DNA of 64,000 nucleotides from Deltaproteobacteria bacterium (GTDB lineage Bacteria > UBA10199 > JACPAL01 > JAHFST01): NCBI GenBank assembly GCA_023265625.1, contig JAHFST010000015.1, positions 1 to 64,000 of the forward strand, written 5' to 3'. Of the stretch, positions 1 through 8,313 are shown piece by piece. Each line of letters opens with the position of its first letter. The first letter of the stretch is position 1. The position numbers and the translations under genes were made by a program. The notes under the pieces were generated by a model. It saw nothing but the letters and a program-made list of their open reading frames with translations, was not told the origin of the DNA and made no database searches.

Positions 1-135
1 TGGTTCAGACCCGGTTTAAGAGTTCCTGCCCCTTCTTTATCAAATCTTCCGAATTTCTTCCCTCAACAACTTACTGAAATTACTCGGTTATTTTTCACCC
101 CCAGAAAATGAACGCACATTGCCGGCCGGCCCTAA

Positions 136-162
136 GCAACTTTTTTATCCTCTGACCGATAA
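136..162 (+). promoter_or_regulatory. sigma-28-like promoter of the first orphan gene
   Basis: GCAACTTT at 136-143, an 11-bp spacer, then ACCGATAA at 155-162. The predicted transcription start is about 169, and an AAGGAG ribosome site lies at 176-181 before the ATG at 190. The same two-part motif recurs before nine other genes in the window. The -10 and spacing match the FliA/WhiG class (GCCGATAA, 11 bp); the -35 differs from TAAAGTTT. That it is a promoter is inferred. Confidence 0.65.
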
Positions 163-189
163 TACTAAATAGCTGAAGGAGAATATTTA

Positions 190-1458
190 ATGTCCATAGG
201 CGCCGCCAATAAAACTCTTATTTTATCCCCCACGGGGACACAGCCTTTATTTATATCCGGTGATCGAGTCCAGGCCCTGACGGGAAACAATTTGGGTGTG
301 GAACAGGCTCGAAAAATTGGAGAATCAGCCAGCGAAGTTCTGAGAGACAGGGGTCTGTTGCAAGATCCGCAACTGGCATTAGGCCCGTTGGCTTTACCTC
401 CATCATCGGGTCGAGTTGATCTGAGGCGGGTTTTTGTCCCCTTTGTGGCCAATGGATTTACCTCGGCATCGCTCTTATTGATCCACGAATTAACGCAACG
501 AGGTGTGACGCCAGAAACGGCTGTTGGCGCAGGTATGCTCAGCTTTTTTGGGTTTGCGGGACTGCTTTACTTGATGCGTGAAAAACCGTCGGAAGTGGCG
601 GGGCGTGAGATCCCCCATGATCTCCCAACGCTTGGATCCCTTATCGTAACAGATCCCTTGTTACAGAAAGCCATGGCCACATTGACTGAGGTTTTGAAAA
701 AGGAAAGGAAGATGTTGCAATACTTCGGGTTGAATCCCGATACGATTACTCAGAAAGAGCTGGTCGAACTCATGTCTCACCTCAAGGTGGTGGCAGGTAA
801 GCCTGAAGCGGGGATGAGCTTTGTAAAAGCGGCCTATGATTTTGTGCATGGGATTTTATATTTGGGTGACGATCATTTGGCAGCCGTGCATGAGTGCAGC
901 CACGCCCTCCATCATGTGGCTTTGGCCAGGAAACTTGCCTTTGAGGACATTCGGCTCGTTCATGCGGTATTTTCTGAAGTCATGCCGCCAGAAGATCAAG
1001 ACGAGCATGCCGTTTTTGTTGCAGAAGTTGGTTCTTTTGTTGAAGCTGGTGATTCCTCCACCCCAATTCCCCAAGAGATTCGTCTTAAAACGGCCACCTT
1101 GGCCTTTGCCATGGGGGTTCGTCAGAATCTCGCGGGTATCGAGAGCATTGGCACGCGGTTTCACTTCGCGGTAGGCGGTTTCAAACAATTATTGTCAGAC
1201 ATTGTTGGGAATTATGTGCAATGGCCTTTTTTTGGCCCTATTACCCTGTTGAGTGGCGATTACCAAAGGGCTCGGTTAAATGCCGTTTTGGGGTATAGCA
1301 ATCCTCTCGTCTATTGGTATTTTCGCTCACAAGGATTGGTTGAGGCTGTCTTGCCCCTGGAGAGGCGGTCGCGACCGACCTCATGGTTGGGAAGCGTGCT
1401 GCGTAGTGCCCTTGAATTTCATGACGATGAGCGATCTGGTTTTTCTTGGGGCGCTTAA
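190..1458 (+). CDS. orphan protein with a membrane segment and HExxH motif
   Basis: I do not recognise this 422-residue protein. A hydrophobic stretch at about residues 109-128 could cross a membrane. The motif HECSH at residues 234-238 has the HExxH form of zinc metallopeptidases, and an acidic DEHAVFVAEVGSF segment about 35 residues later could supply a third ligand, as in gluzincins. No signal peptide is visible. The start is backed by AAGGAG nine bases upstream and by a sigma-28-like promoter at 136-162. It ends four bases inside the 3' end of the convergent small secreted gene. Protease function is only a guess from the motif; a non-catalytic orphan is equally possible. Confidence 0.7.
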   Translation: MSIGAANKTLILSPTGTQPLFISGDRVQALTGNNLGVEQARKIGESASEVLRDRGLLQDPQLALGPLALPPSSGRVDLRRVFVPFVANGFTSASLLLIHELTQRGVTPETAVGAGMLSFFGFAGLLYLMREKPSEVAGREIPHDLPTLGSLIVTDPLLQKAMATLTEVLKKERKMLQYFGLNPDTITQKELVELMSHLKVVAGKPEAGMSFVKAAYDFVHGILYLGDDHLAAVHECSHALHHVALARKLAFEDIRLVHAVFSEVMPPEDQDEHAVFVAEVGSFVEAGDSSTPIPQEIRLKTATLAFAMGVRQNLAGIESIGTRFHFAVGGFKQLLSDIVGNYVQWPFFGPITLLSGDYQRARLNAVLGYSNPLVYWYFRSQGLVEAVLPLERRSRPTSWLGSVLRSALEFHDDERSGFSWGA

Positions 1459-1724
1459 TTTGAATTTCCCGTCGTCGGCATCTGCCCCTGGCCCTTGGTT
1501 TTTTTCAGGTGAGCCGACTTGGTGAACCCCTTGAAGGGGTTGTGCCAGCCTTGGTCCTCTTTTAGGTTGGTGTGCTTCTCCTTGCAACTGACGATGTGGT
1601 ACTTGCCGTTACGATACCCGCCGCATTCTTTTTTGTCATAGTCCTTGGTGCGGACGGCCCCGGCGAAGAGGAGTGGTGAGTATCCAAACAATAATAACAA
1701 CGCAGTGAGACGGAACATTTTCAT
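1455..1724 (-). CDS. small secreted basic protein
   Basis: An 89-residue protein with a clear N-terminal signal peptide: Lys-Arg start, a Leu-rich core, and probable cleavage after LLFAG. The mature part is Lys-rich with two cysteines (KKECGGYRNGKYHIVSCKEK) that could form a disulphide. It begins 30 bp after the stop of the J-domain gene, on the same strand, with AAAGGAG before the ATG at 1724, so the two probably share a transcript. No family is recognised. The likely location is the periplasm or outside the cell. Confidence 0.65.
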   Translation of the reverse strand: MKMFRLTALLLLFGYSPLLFAGAVRTKDYDKKECGGYRNGKYHIVSCKEKHTNLKEDQGWHNPFKGFTKSAHLKKTKGQGQMPTTGNSN

Positions 1725-1754
1725 CGGAGACTCCTTTTGTCCTTTTGTGGCGGA

Positions 1755-3302
1755 CTATTTTTTCCAGTTGTTGTGCATGATGACCATTTCATAGGCCTCC
1801 GTGACGTTTTGAAAACGAACGGCGTCCTTGTGACTTCCTGTATCAGGATGGCACTCTTTCACCAAGCTCCGATACCTTTTTTTGACGTCTTCTTGCTTTG
1901 GAAGAGGTTTCATAGGAATTCCAAGAATGGCATAGTAACGGCTATAGTCCCCCCGAAAAAGGGGGTTTGGTTCCTCTGTCCGGATGTAGAAATGGCGGCG
2001 GAAATAAGCGACGATTGGTTCATAGGAGAAACGCCAAGGGGGGAAAGCACCGCATTGCACGAGGAACTCGCCCGCCTCGTCCAGCATCAGTGAGCCGCTT
2101 CCGACGGTGTAAAAATCGAACCGGGAGTACGGTCGTGCCAGGACGGTGATCCTTTCCTCAGGCACCGTCGGTTCCATGGCAAAGGTTTTTTTCTTTGGAT
2201 CATACCGAATTCGCAAGGTGGCCATCGGTTGGTTCTCATCGGGGAGGGTTTTGTTCCATTCTCCAGGCGTGCCCATGGTGCGCGCAAATTCCCTTACGAA
2301 ATGAAGAGGCATCGGGACAATGACTCGAGGTTGTCCGGAAAAGTCATGTGTAACCCCTTCCACGGGTTGCCCTGGCAGGATCCAGGGGAGGTGATGGTCG
2401 AACTGGAGGCAGTCTCCCGGTCGGAGGAGCAATGCCGATCCTGTCTCCTGGGTGGTTTCGAGCGAGCATGAGCGCCTGCCGTCGGCGGTGACCAGGGTCA
2501 GTCGTATTCCAGCGGCCTTGCCGGTCGATTCCAGAAGATGACCGAGATGGGGATAGTATTTTATCCAGAAGGGGGCCTCCTGACGGTTTGAATCGTCATG
2601 ATAGAGGACGGACTCGCGGTGGGTCTGAGCCACTCTCCAGGCCTGAAGAAACGTCGGCGCAGAGGGCGGGATTTCAGCATAGCGATGCCCTCCGACAAAA
2701 GGAGATTGTCTGGCATCGACCGCAATATCCTCAAAACGGAACGGTGCCACCTTGCCGATTCGAACGATATGGCCGTGACGCAGGAAAAAGGGGAGTCCCA
2801 CCCCGAGGCGTTCAGTCTCTGCAGCGATTCTGCCTACGGTGACGGGTAACTGAGGGCTGAGAGGTCTCAGATAAAATCCCCTGCCTAAATGGTATCCGAT
2901 GGCCAATTGTTTCCCAGACAAGTACTTTTCCACGCCGGGTTCGGTCATGAGTCCGGCAAAGAAATCGCGTTGCGTTTCGGACATGACGGTCCCTGGAGGG
3001 GCGGAGGGGGATTCCGGAGACATTTTCGCCTGTTCACGTGTTGCCACCAAATGGGATGTTTGTGTTCGGAGCAGACCGAGATCGTCGTCATGGAATCCAT
3101 GGTCCTTCAACCCCTGGAGGCGCAACCAGAGAACGGTGGCGACGTCGGCCAATGAACCCTCGTTGGAAAAAGAGACTGGCTCATGCGCGGCGGTGAGCGA
3201 GTCAGGGAAACCACGCTCTAGCAGGTGATGGATCGAGAGAAGATGTCCGCTGAACCAAGGGGACTCGATCAAGGGAAGGAAGACTGCAGGACGTGTGAAC
3301 AT
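1755..3302 (-). CDS. orphan protein with C-terminal J-domain
   Basis: A 515-residue protein. Only the last 60 residues (456-515) are recognisable: a DnaJ J-domain starting YYAILGIP, with the diagnostic HPD at about 485-487 and a following helix (RFQNVTEAYE). J-domains stimulate the ATPase of Hsp70. The 455 residues before it match no family I know and may bind a client or partner. A C-terminal J-domain is unusual, since classical DnaJ carries it at the N-terminus. The ATG at 3302 lies only about two bases after the transcription start predicted from the sigma-28-like promoter at 3311-3337, and no ribosome site is visible, so the message may be leaderless. Confidence 0.75.
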   Translation of the reverse strand: MFTRPAVFLPLIESPWFSGHLLSIHHLLERGFPDSLTAAHEPVSFSNEGSLADVATVLWLRLQGLKDHGFHDDDLGLLRTQTSHLVATREQAKMSPESPSAPPGTVMSETQRDFFAGLMTEPGVEKYLSGKQLAIGYHLGRGFYLRPLSPQLPVTVGRIAAETERLGVGLPFFLRHGHIVRIGKVAPFRFEDIAVDARQSPFVGGHRYAEIPPSAPTFLQAWRVAQTHRESVLYHDDSNRQEAPFWIKYYPHLGHLLESTGKAAGIRLTLVTADGRRSCSLETTQETGSALLLRPGDCLQFDHHLPWILPGQPVEGVTHDFSGQPRVIVPMPLHFVREFARTMGTPGEWNKTLPDENQPMATLRIRYDPKKKTFAMEPTVPEERITVLARPYSRFDFYTVGSGSLMLDEAGEFLVQCGAFPPWRFSYEPIVAYFRRHFYIRTEEPNPLFRGDYSRYYAILGIPMKPLPKQEDVKKRYRSLVKECHPDTGSHKDAVRFQNVTEAYEMVIMHNNWKK

Positions 3303-3310
3303 TTCCCGTC

Positions 3311-3337
3311 TTGTCGTGCAGGGTGGAAAAAAGTTGC
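3311..3337 (-). promoter_or_regulatory. sigma-28-like promoter of J-domain gene
   Basis: On the minus strand GCAACTTT (3337-3330), 11 bp, then CACGACAA (3318-3311). The spacing is identical to the other copies and the -10 keeps the central CGA. The start codon follows eight bases after the -10, which implies an almost leaderless transcript. Promoter role inferred. Confidence 0.5.
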
Positions 3338-3406
3338 TTCGCGCATCAAAAAACTAGCTTGTCTAAACCATTTGGATTTGCCAAAAGATCCGGATAAGGA
3401 GACCTC

Positions 3407-5164
3407 ATGGAATACAAAGTCGATTACGAAGATGTCCAATTTACCCTGTTTGATTTTTTAAACGCCGGTCAGCTGAGCGACCTGCCGCGGTTTCAGGGAC
3501 AGGGGGTTGATCTTTACCAATCGGTGCTGGATGAGTCGTTAAAATTTTCCAAGCAAGAGGTAGCCCCCCTGAATGAAAAGGGGGATCGGGTGGGGGTGAA
3601 GATCGTCGACGGTCGTGTGCAGATGCCGGAGGGGTTTGGCGACGTCTTAAAAAAATTCGGCGAAAATGGTTTTATGGCGATCGATCTGAACTCCGAATAC
3701 AACGGGATGGGTCTGCCAACGCTCATCAATACGGCTGTTTCGGAGTTTGTCATGGGGGCCTGTGCGAGTTTTGCGTTTTTTCACCTGTTGACGCGCGGGG
3801 ATTGCAACATGTTGCAGTCGTTTGCCTCGGAGGACCAGAAACAGACTTATTTGACCCGGATGACCACCGGGGAATGGACCGGGACGATGTGTCTGACCGA
3901 GCCGCAGGCGGGTTCGGCGGTGGGGGATATCACCACCACGGCTAAGAAAAATGCGGATGGGAGCTATTCGATCCAGGGATCCAAGATTTTTATCACCTGC
4001 GGCGATCACGATCTTTCCAGCAATATCATCCACCTCGTGTTGGCGCGCGTGGAAGGGGATTTAGCGGGCACCAAGGGGATTTCGCTTTTTATTGTCCCGG
4101 CAAAACGCCTCAATGCGGATGGCACCCCGGGGATGGACAACGATGTAAAATTGGTCTCGGTGGAACACAAGATGGGCATCAAGGCCTCGCCTACTTGCTT
4201 ATTGGAGTTCGGCGACAAGGGGAAGTGTCAGGGATTTTTGGTGGGGAAGCAGGCGGATGGGATGAAGTACATGTTCCAATTGATGAACGAGGCGCGGCTG
4301 GCGGTGGGACAGCAGGGCGTGGCCCTTTCTGGGGCGGCTTACGAGCATGCCCTGCAGTACGCCAAGGAGCGTACCCAGGGTGGCAAGACCTTGATTATTC
4401 AGTATCCCGATGTGCGTCGGATGTTGATGACCCAGAAGGCCTATGTCGAGGCGTTGCGTTGTTTGATCTTCGAGTCCGCCCTGTTTGTGGACCTGGGATG
4501 GCATCATCCGGACGCGCATGTGCGTGAGGAATATGAAAGTTATCTGGGGTTGATGACCCCCGTTTGCAAGGCCTTCGGTTCCGATATGGGATTTCGGGTG
4601 ACGGAGCTCGCCATTCAAACGTACGGCGGTTATGGTTTTATCCAGGATTATCCGGCGGAGCAATACATGCGCGATCTCAAGATTGCCTCGCTCTACGAAG
4701 GGACCAACGGGATCCAGGCGATGGACTTGATTGGGCGCAAGTTTTTGAAGAATACCGGGCAAAATCTCAAAAAATATTTGACCAGGATCACCGGTCAACT
4801 CAAGCAGGTTGAGGAGCAGACGGAACTGAAGCCCTTGGTGGCCAAGATTGTCCAGGCGATCGGGCGTTTTGGCGCGGCGGCTCAAGCGGTGGGACAGCAG
4901 GCGGCGGATGAAGCGCGTGTCGGACTGATGGCGACGCCTTTTTTACGGGCCTTCGGTGACATTATTTGCGCCCAACTCCTGGTGCGTCGTGCCGCAGTGG
5001 CGTTGAAACAACTAGGCCAGTCAGCGACGCCTGAACGAAAACGTTTCCTCCAGGGTAAGGTCGAGGTGGCCAAGTTTTATGTGGAACAGCTATTGCCGGA
5101 GACTGATTTGAATATTGCTCGTATTCTGAGCCAAGATGTTTCTGCACTTGCGGATGTGTTATAG
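3407..5164 (+). CDS. acyl-CoA dehydrogenase
   Basis: A 585-residue FAD-dependent acyl-CoA dehydrogenase, which introduces the alpha-beta double bond into acyl-CoA. It has the long form with an extra C-terminal helical domain, like FadE/DmdC-type enzymes rather than the short 380-residue type. Visible family signatures are MCLTEPQAGSAVGDI (FAD/substrate loop, about residues 162-176), the KIFITCGDHDL segment, and the C-terminal YGGYGFIQDYPAEQYMRD / ASLYEGTNGIQA blocks, the latter carrying the Glu used as catalytic base in this subgroup. AAGGAG precedes the ATG. The cyclase gene starts five bases after the stop. Substrate chain length cannot be read from sequence. Confidence 0.9.
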   Translation: MEYKVDYEDVQFTLFDFLNAGQLSDLPRFQGQGVDLYQSVLDESLKFSKQEVAPLNEKGDRVGVKIVDGRVQMPEGFGDVLKKFGENGFMAIDLNSEYNGMGLPTLINTAVSEFVMGACASFAFFHLLTRGDCNMLQSFASEDQKQTYLTRMTTGEWTGTMCLTEPQAGSAVGDITTTAKKNADGSYSIQGSKIFITCGDHDLSSNIIHLVLARVEGDLAGTKGISLFIVPAKRLNADGTPGMDNDVKLVSVEHKMGIKASPTCLLEFGDKGKCQGFLVGKQADGMKYMFQLMNEARLAVGQQGVALSGAAYEHALQYAKERTQGGKTLIIQYPDVRRMLMTQKAYVEALRCLIFESALFVDLGWHHPDAHVREEYESYLGLMTPVCKAFGSDMGFRVTELAIQTYGGYGFIQDYPAEQYMRDLKIASLYEGTNGIQAMDLIGRKFLKNTGQNLKKYLTRITGQLKQVEEQTELKPLVAKIVQAIGRFGAAAQAVGQQAADEARVGLMATPFLRAFGDIICAQLLVRRAAVALKQLGQSATPERKRFLQGKVEVAKFYVEQLLPETDLNIARILSQDVSALADVL

Positions 5165-5169
5165 CCCAC

Positions 5170-6621
5170 GTGAAATTTCGCACCAAAATGATCTGGTCGT
5201 TTGTGGCCTTGGCGCTGGTGACCAACGGGCTTTTGTTGGGGCTGCTTTATTGGCAGGCACGCGCCTTGCTGTTGCGTCAAATGCAGAGTACGGTGCTTTC
5301 GATTGCCAGTACCACCGCCACCTTTCTCAATGGCAATCTTCACAAAGAGTTGCAGCAGAGGGATGATGAAGCCAAGCCGGGCTATCGGCAATTGGTCCAT
5401 GAACTGCGTCGGGCCAGAGACGCCAACCGCAGGCCAGATCTTGATGTCACGTATGTTTTTACCCTAATGCCCAGCCGCACCGATCCCTCCCTCAATCTTT
5501 TTGGTGTCGATGCCGAGGAATCGGAACAAAACATTTCCCATCTGGGGGATGTTTTTCATTTTAAATCAAGGCACAATTTTGCGATTTCTTACGAACAACC
5601 GCAAGTGACCCCCGATTTTATCGAGGATCAGTGGGGGACATGGATGGTTGCGACCGCCCCGATCCGTGATGCGGCGGGGGTCTCCGTGGCAGCGGTGGGG
5701 GTGGATCTTAATGCCCAGGAGGTGTGTCGCAAGACGCATTTTCTTTTCCATATTGGGTTGGCCGCGTTGGCTGTGTCGGTGACGTTGGCGGTTGTGATCG
5801 CTTTTTTCCTCTCCAGGCGTATCGCGGCCCCTCTCACGATGGTGCGAGAGGCCCTTGAGGCGATTGGTAAGGGGCGGCTGGATACCAAGGTTCCGTTGCA
5901 GGGAGACGACGAATTTGGGCAGGTGGCGGGGACGATCAATCGCATGGTAACTGGGTTGCAAGAGCGGGAACGTCTCAAAAATTCTTTGTCGCTCTATGTT
6001 TCGGAGTCTCTCACAAATGAGATCCTGAGCTCGGGCCAAATGCCGGAGTTAAAGGGAGAACGGCGTAAGATCACGGTCTTGTTCGCCGATATTCGAGGAT
6101 TTACCACCTTGTCGGAGACGATGTCCCCCGAGGCCATTGTGGCTTTGCTCAATGAATATTTTGAAAAAATGCTGCAAGCGATCTTCCAACACAAGGGGAT
6201 GTTGGATAAATTTTTGGGGGATGGCCTGATGGCCTTGTTTGGCGCTCCATTAGATGATCCTTATCAGGAAGAACATGCCATCCGGGCCGCTTTGGAAATG
6301 CAGGCGGCGTTGCAGGATTTGAGGAAGGATTGGCAGGCGAACAAGGGTGTGGATCTTCACGTTGGGATTGGGATTCATACGGGGGTGGCGGTGGTGGGTC
6401 ATATTGGTTCGCACAAAAAAATGGAGTATACTGCCATCGGGGATACGGTGAATCTTGCCTCCCGTTTGGAGGCCAAGACCAAGGAGCTTGGGGTTGAAAT
6501 TCTGGTCAGTGATTATAGCTACCAGGCGGTGCGTAGTCTGTTTCAATTTAAAGATGCCGGGACTCTTCCGATTCGCGGTAAGAGTGATGCGGTCAAGGTG
6601 TATACGGTGACTTCAACATGA
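5170..6621 (+). CDS. membrane adenylate/guanylate cyclase with HAMP domain
   Basis: A 483-residue class III nucleotide cyclase. It starts with GTG and has a membrane segment at about 8-28, a periplasmic sensor domain of about 160 residues (cache-like), a second membrane segment at about 191-214, a HAMP linker to about 270, and a cyclase catalytic domain from about 295 to the end. ITVLFADIRGFTTLSE carries the first metal-binding Asp (near 307) and DKFLGDGLMALFG the second. The VNLASRLEAKTK segment is the usual purine/transition-state region. It makes cAMP or cGMP in response to an unknown periplasmic signal. It lies five bases after the acyl-CoA dehydrogenase and so is probably cotranscribed. 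Confidence 0.9.
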   Translation: MKFRTKMIWSFVALALVTNGLLLGLLYWQARALLLRQMQSTVLSIASTTATFLNGNLHKELQQRDDEAKPGYRQLVHELRRARDANRRPDLDVTYVFTLMPSRTDPSLNLFGVDAEESEQNISHLGDVFHFKSRHNFAISYEQPQVTPDFIEDQWGTWMVATAPIRDAAGVSVAAVGVDLNAQEVCRKTHFLFHIGLAALAVSVTLAVVIAFFLSRRIAAPLTMVREALEAIGKGRLDTKVPLQGDDEFGQVAGTINRMVTGLQERERLKNSLSLYVSESLTNEILSSGQMPELKGERRKITVLFADIRGFTTLSETMSPEAIVALLNEYFEKMLQAIFQHKGMLDKFLGDGLMALFGAPLDDPYQEEHAIRAALEMQAALQDLRKDWQANKGVDLHVGIGIHTGVAVVGHIGSHKKMEYTAIGDTVNLASRLEAKTKELGVEILVSDYSYQAVRSLFQFKDAGTLPIRGKSDAVKVYTVTST

Positions 6622-6634
6622 AAGGAAGCTTCCT

Positions 6635-7486
6635 ATGAGTTGGTGGCATATCGCGCTGTTGGCTGTTGTTCAAGGTTTTGCCGAGTTGTTGCCGGTTTCC
6701 AGCTCGGCCCATGTGATTTTGGCTGAACATTTAATGGGCCTAGACCCGGCGGCTCCAGAGATGACTTATCTTCTCGTGATGCTTCATACCGGGACGATGC
6801 TTGCGGTGATGATCTATTTTTGGCGCCGCTGGTGGCCTTTGCTTCATTCCGCCCATTTCCCCAAGATGGTCATCTTGGCTACGGCGACAACCGGGGTTAT
6901 CGGTTTAGGCCTGAAGGAATTTATTGAGAGGATTGTGTTGCGTGCCTCGCCCGATGCCGAGATAGAACACTTGTTTCGCAACCTTCCCTTGATGGCCTTG
7001 GCGTTATTTTCAGTGGGTTGGGTCATTGTGATCGCAGGCTCGAGAAAACCGCCTGCCGTGGATGCCCCCTTGACCCCGAAGCGTTCCTTTATGATTGGGT
7101 TGGTGCAGGGGGTTTGTCTCCCCTTCCGCGGTTTTTCACGCTCCGGCGCCACCATCTCCACCGCATTATTTTACGGCATTTCCCGGGAACTGGCCGAGCA
7201 ATTTAGCTTTGCCCTGGCGGTGGTCCTGACCCCGGCCGTGCTCTTTTTGGAGATTCATCGCCTGCTCAAGGCCAAGGAAGGCCTGCTGGCCGATGGGCAG
7301 ACGGTGATGGGACTTCTCTCCCATGGTTTTTTGGGGATGTTTTTTAGCGCCCTGGCCGGCTTGGTGGCCTTGCGCTGGCTCTCGTCCTGGCTCGAGCAAG
7401 GGCGATGGAAGTATTTTGGTTACTACTGCTGGTTTGTTTCGGGAATGGTTTTATGGGTGTCTCGTGTCATGCCGGCATCGTCATGA
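6635..7486 (+). CDS. uppP: undecaprenyl-diphosphate phosphatase
   Basis: A 283-residue polytopic membrane protein of the BacA/UppP family, which dephosphorylates undecaprenyl diphosphate to recycle the lipid carrier for peptidoglycan and other surface polymers. The N-terminal signature QGFAELLPVSSSAH (about 14-27) and the second conserved loop LPFRGFSRSGAT (about 160-171) are both present; the family usually has PGxSRSG here and this copy reads FRGFSRSG. Length is normal. AAGGAAG stands before the ATG. Its stop overlaps the next gene's ATG (ATGA), which indicates translational coupling. Confidence 0.93.
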   Translation: MSWWHIALLAVVQGFAELLPVSSSAHVILAEHLMGLDPAAPEMTYLLVMLHTGTMLAVMIYFWRRWWPLLHSAHFPKMVILATATTGVIGLGLKEFIERIVLRASPDAEIEHLFRNLPLMALALFSVGWVIVIAGSRKPPAVDAPLTPKRSFMIGLVQGVCLPFRGFSRSGATISTALFYGISRELAEQFSFALAVVLTPAVLFLEIHRLLKAKEGLLADGQTVMGLLSHGFLGMFFSALAGLVALRWLSSWLEQGRWKYFGYYCWFVSGMVLWVSRVMPASS

Positions 7487-8313
7487 TCCATCTCCTTGGT
7501 CCCACTTCCATTGTTGGTTTTAATCTGGCCCGACTCTTTCCGGATGAAATTCAGCCTATCTGCACCTCGCAGAGCACCTTGGCGGTCGCGCGCGTTTGGC
7601 CGCGTCTCAACCTGCAGGATCAAGTGGCGGTGGCCCAACTTTTCAGAGATATCCATCCGACACATGTCCTGTACGCCGATGCTATTTGCGATGTGCCGCA
7701 ATGTGAAAAGAACGATGAATGGGCCTGGCAAGTCAATGTGCTCAATCTAGAAAATGTTTTAGCCGTTTTGCCAAAGGAAACCCGTTTAGTCTATCTTTCA
7801 TCGGATCACGTCTTCGGTGGGGACGGTCATTACAACGAGCGGTCTGATCCGTGTCCGATCAGCGCTTATGGCCGTACGCGCGTGGCTGCGGAACAACGCG
7901 TGTTGGTACGACCCGGTTCTTTGGTGATTCGTGCGGGTCTTCCCATTGGTCCCTCCATCGATGGACGGACGGGTCATCTCGACTGGTTACGTTACCGTCA
8001 TCGGCAGGGGTTGCCCATCACCATTATCCAGGATGAGTTTCGTTCGGCCGTTTGGGTCGAGGATTTGGCCCGGCGTTTGATGCGGATGATCCAAAGCCCG
8101 CTCACGGGCATCCGTCATATCTCGGCCCAACGCGTTATCTCTCGCCCCGAGTTGGCCAATTTTTTAAATGAGAAATTTACAATCGGTAACACGTTTCAAT
8201 TGATCTCCCGGCACGCCCAATCCTATCCCCATATTGGTCATGTGGGCTTGGAGACTGGCTATCAAGATGAATGGGCGGCTCCTTTGCCGTCGGTTGTTAG
8301 TTTATTACAATGA
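7483..8313 (+). CDS. RmlD-like NAD(P)-dependent sugar nucleotide reductase
   Basis: A 276-residue protein of the dTDP-4-dehydrorhamnose reductase (RmlD) type of extended SDR. I start it at 7483 (MIHLLGPTSIVGFN), where ATGA overlaps the uppP stop; longer versions would lie inside uppP. The N-terminus shows a nucleotide-binding beta-alpha-beta turn, followed by VYLSSDHVFGGDG (active-site Ser region) and ISAYGRTRVAAE. The catalytic YxxxK reads YGRTR, so the usual Lys is Arg. Reduction of a sugar nucleotide or a related ketone is likely, but the product is unknown and activity may be altered. It ends ATGA-overlapped with the flavoprotein. Confidence 0.75.
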   Translation: MIHLLGPTSIVGFNLARLFPDEIQPICTSQSTLAVARVWPRLNLQDQVAVAQLFRDIHPTHVLYADAICDVPQCEKNDEWAWQVNVLNLENVLAVLPKETRLVYLSSDHVFGGDGHYNERSDPCPISAYGRTRVAAEQRVLVRPGSLVIRAGLPIGPSIDGRTGHLDWLRYRHRQGLPITIIQDEFRSAVWVEDLARRLMRMIQSPLTGIRHISAQRVISRPELANFLNEKFTIGNTFQLISRHAQSYPHIGHVGLETGYQDEWAAPLPSVVSLLQ

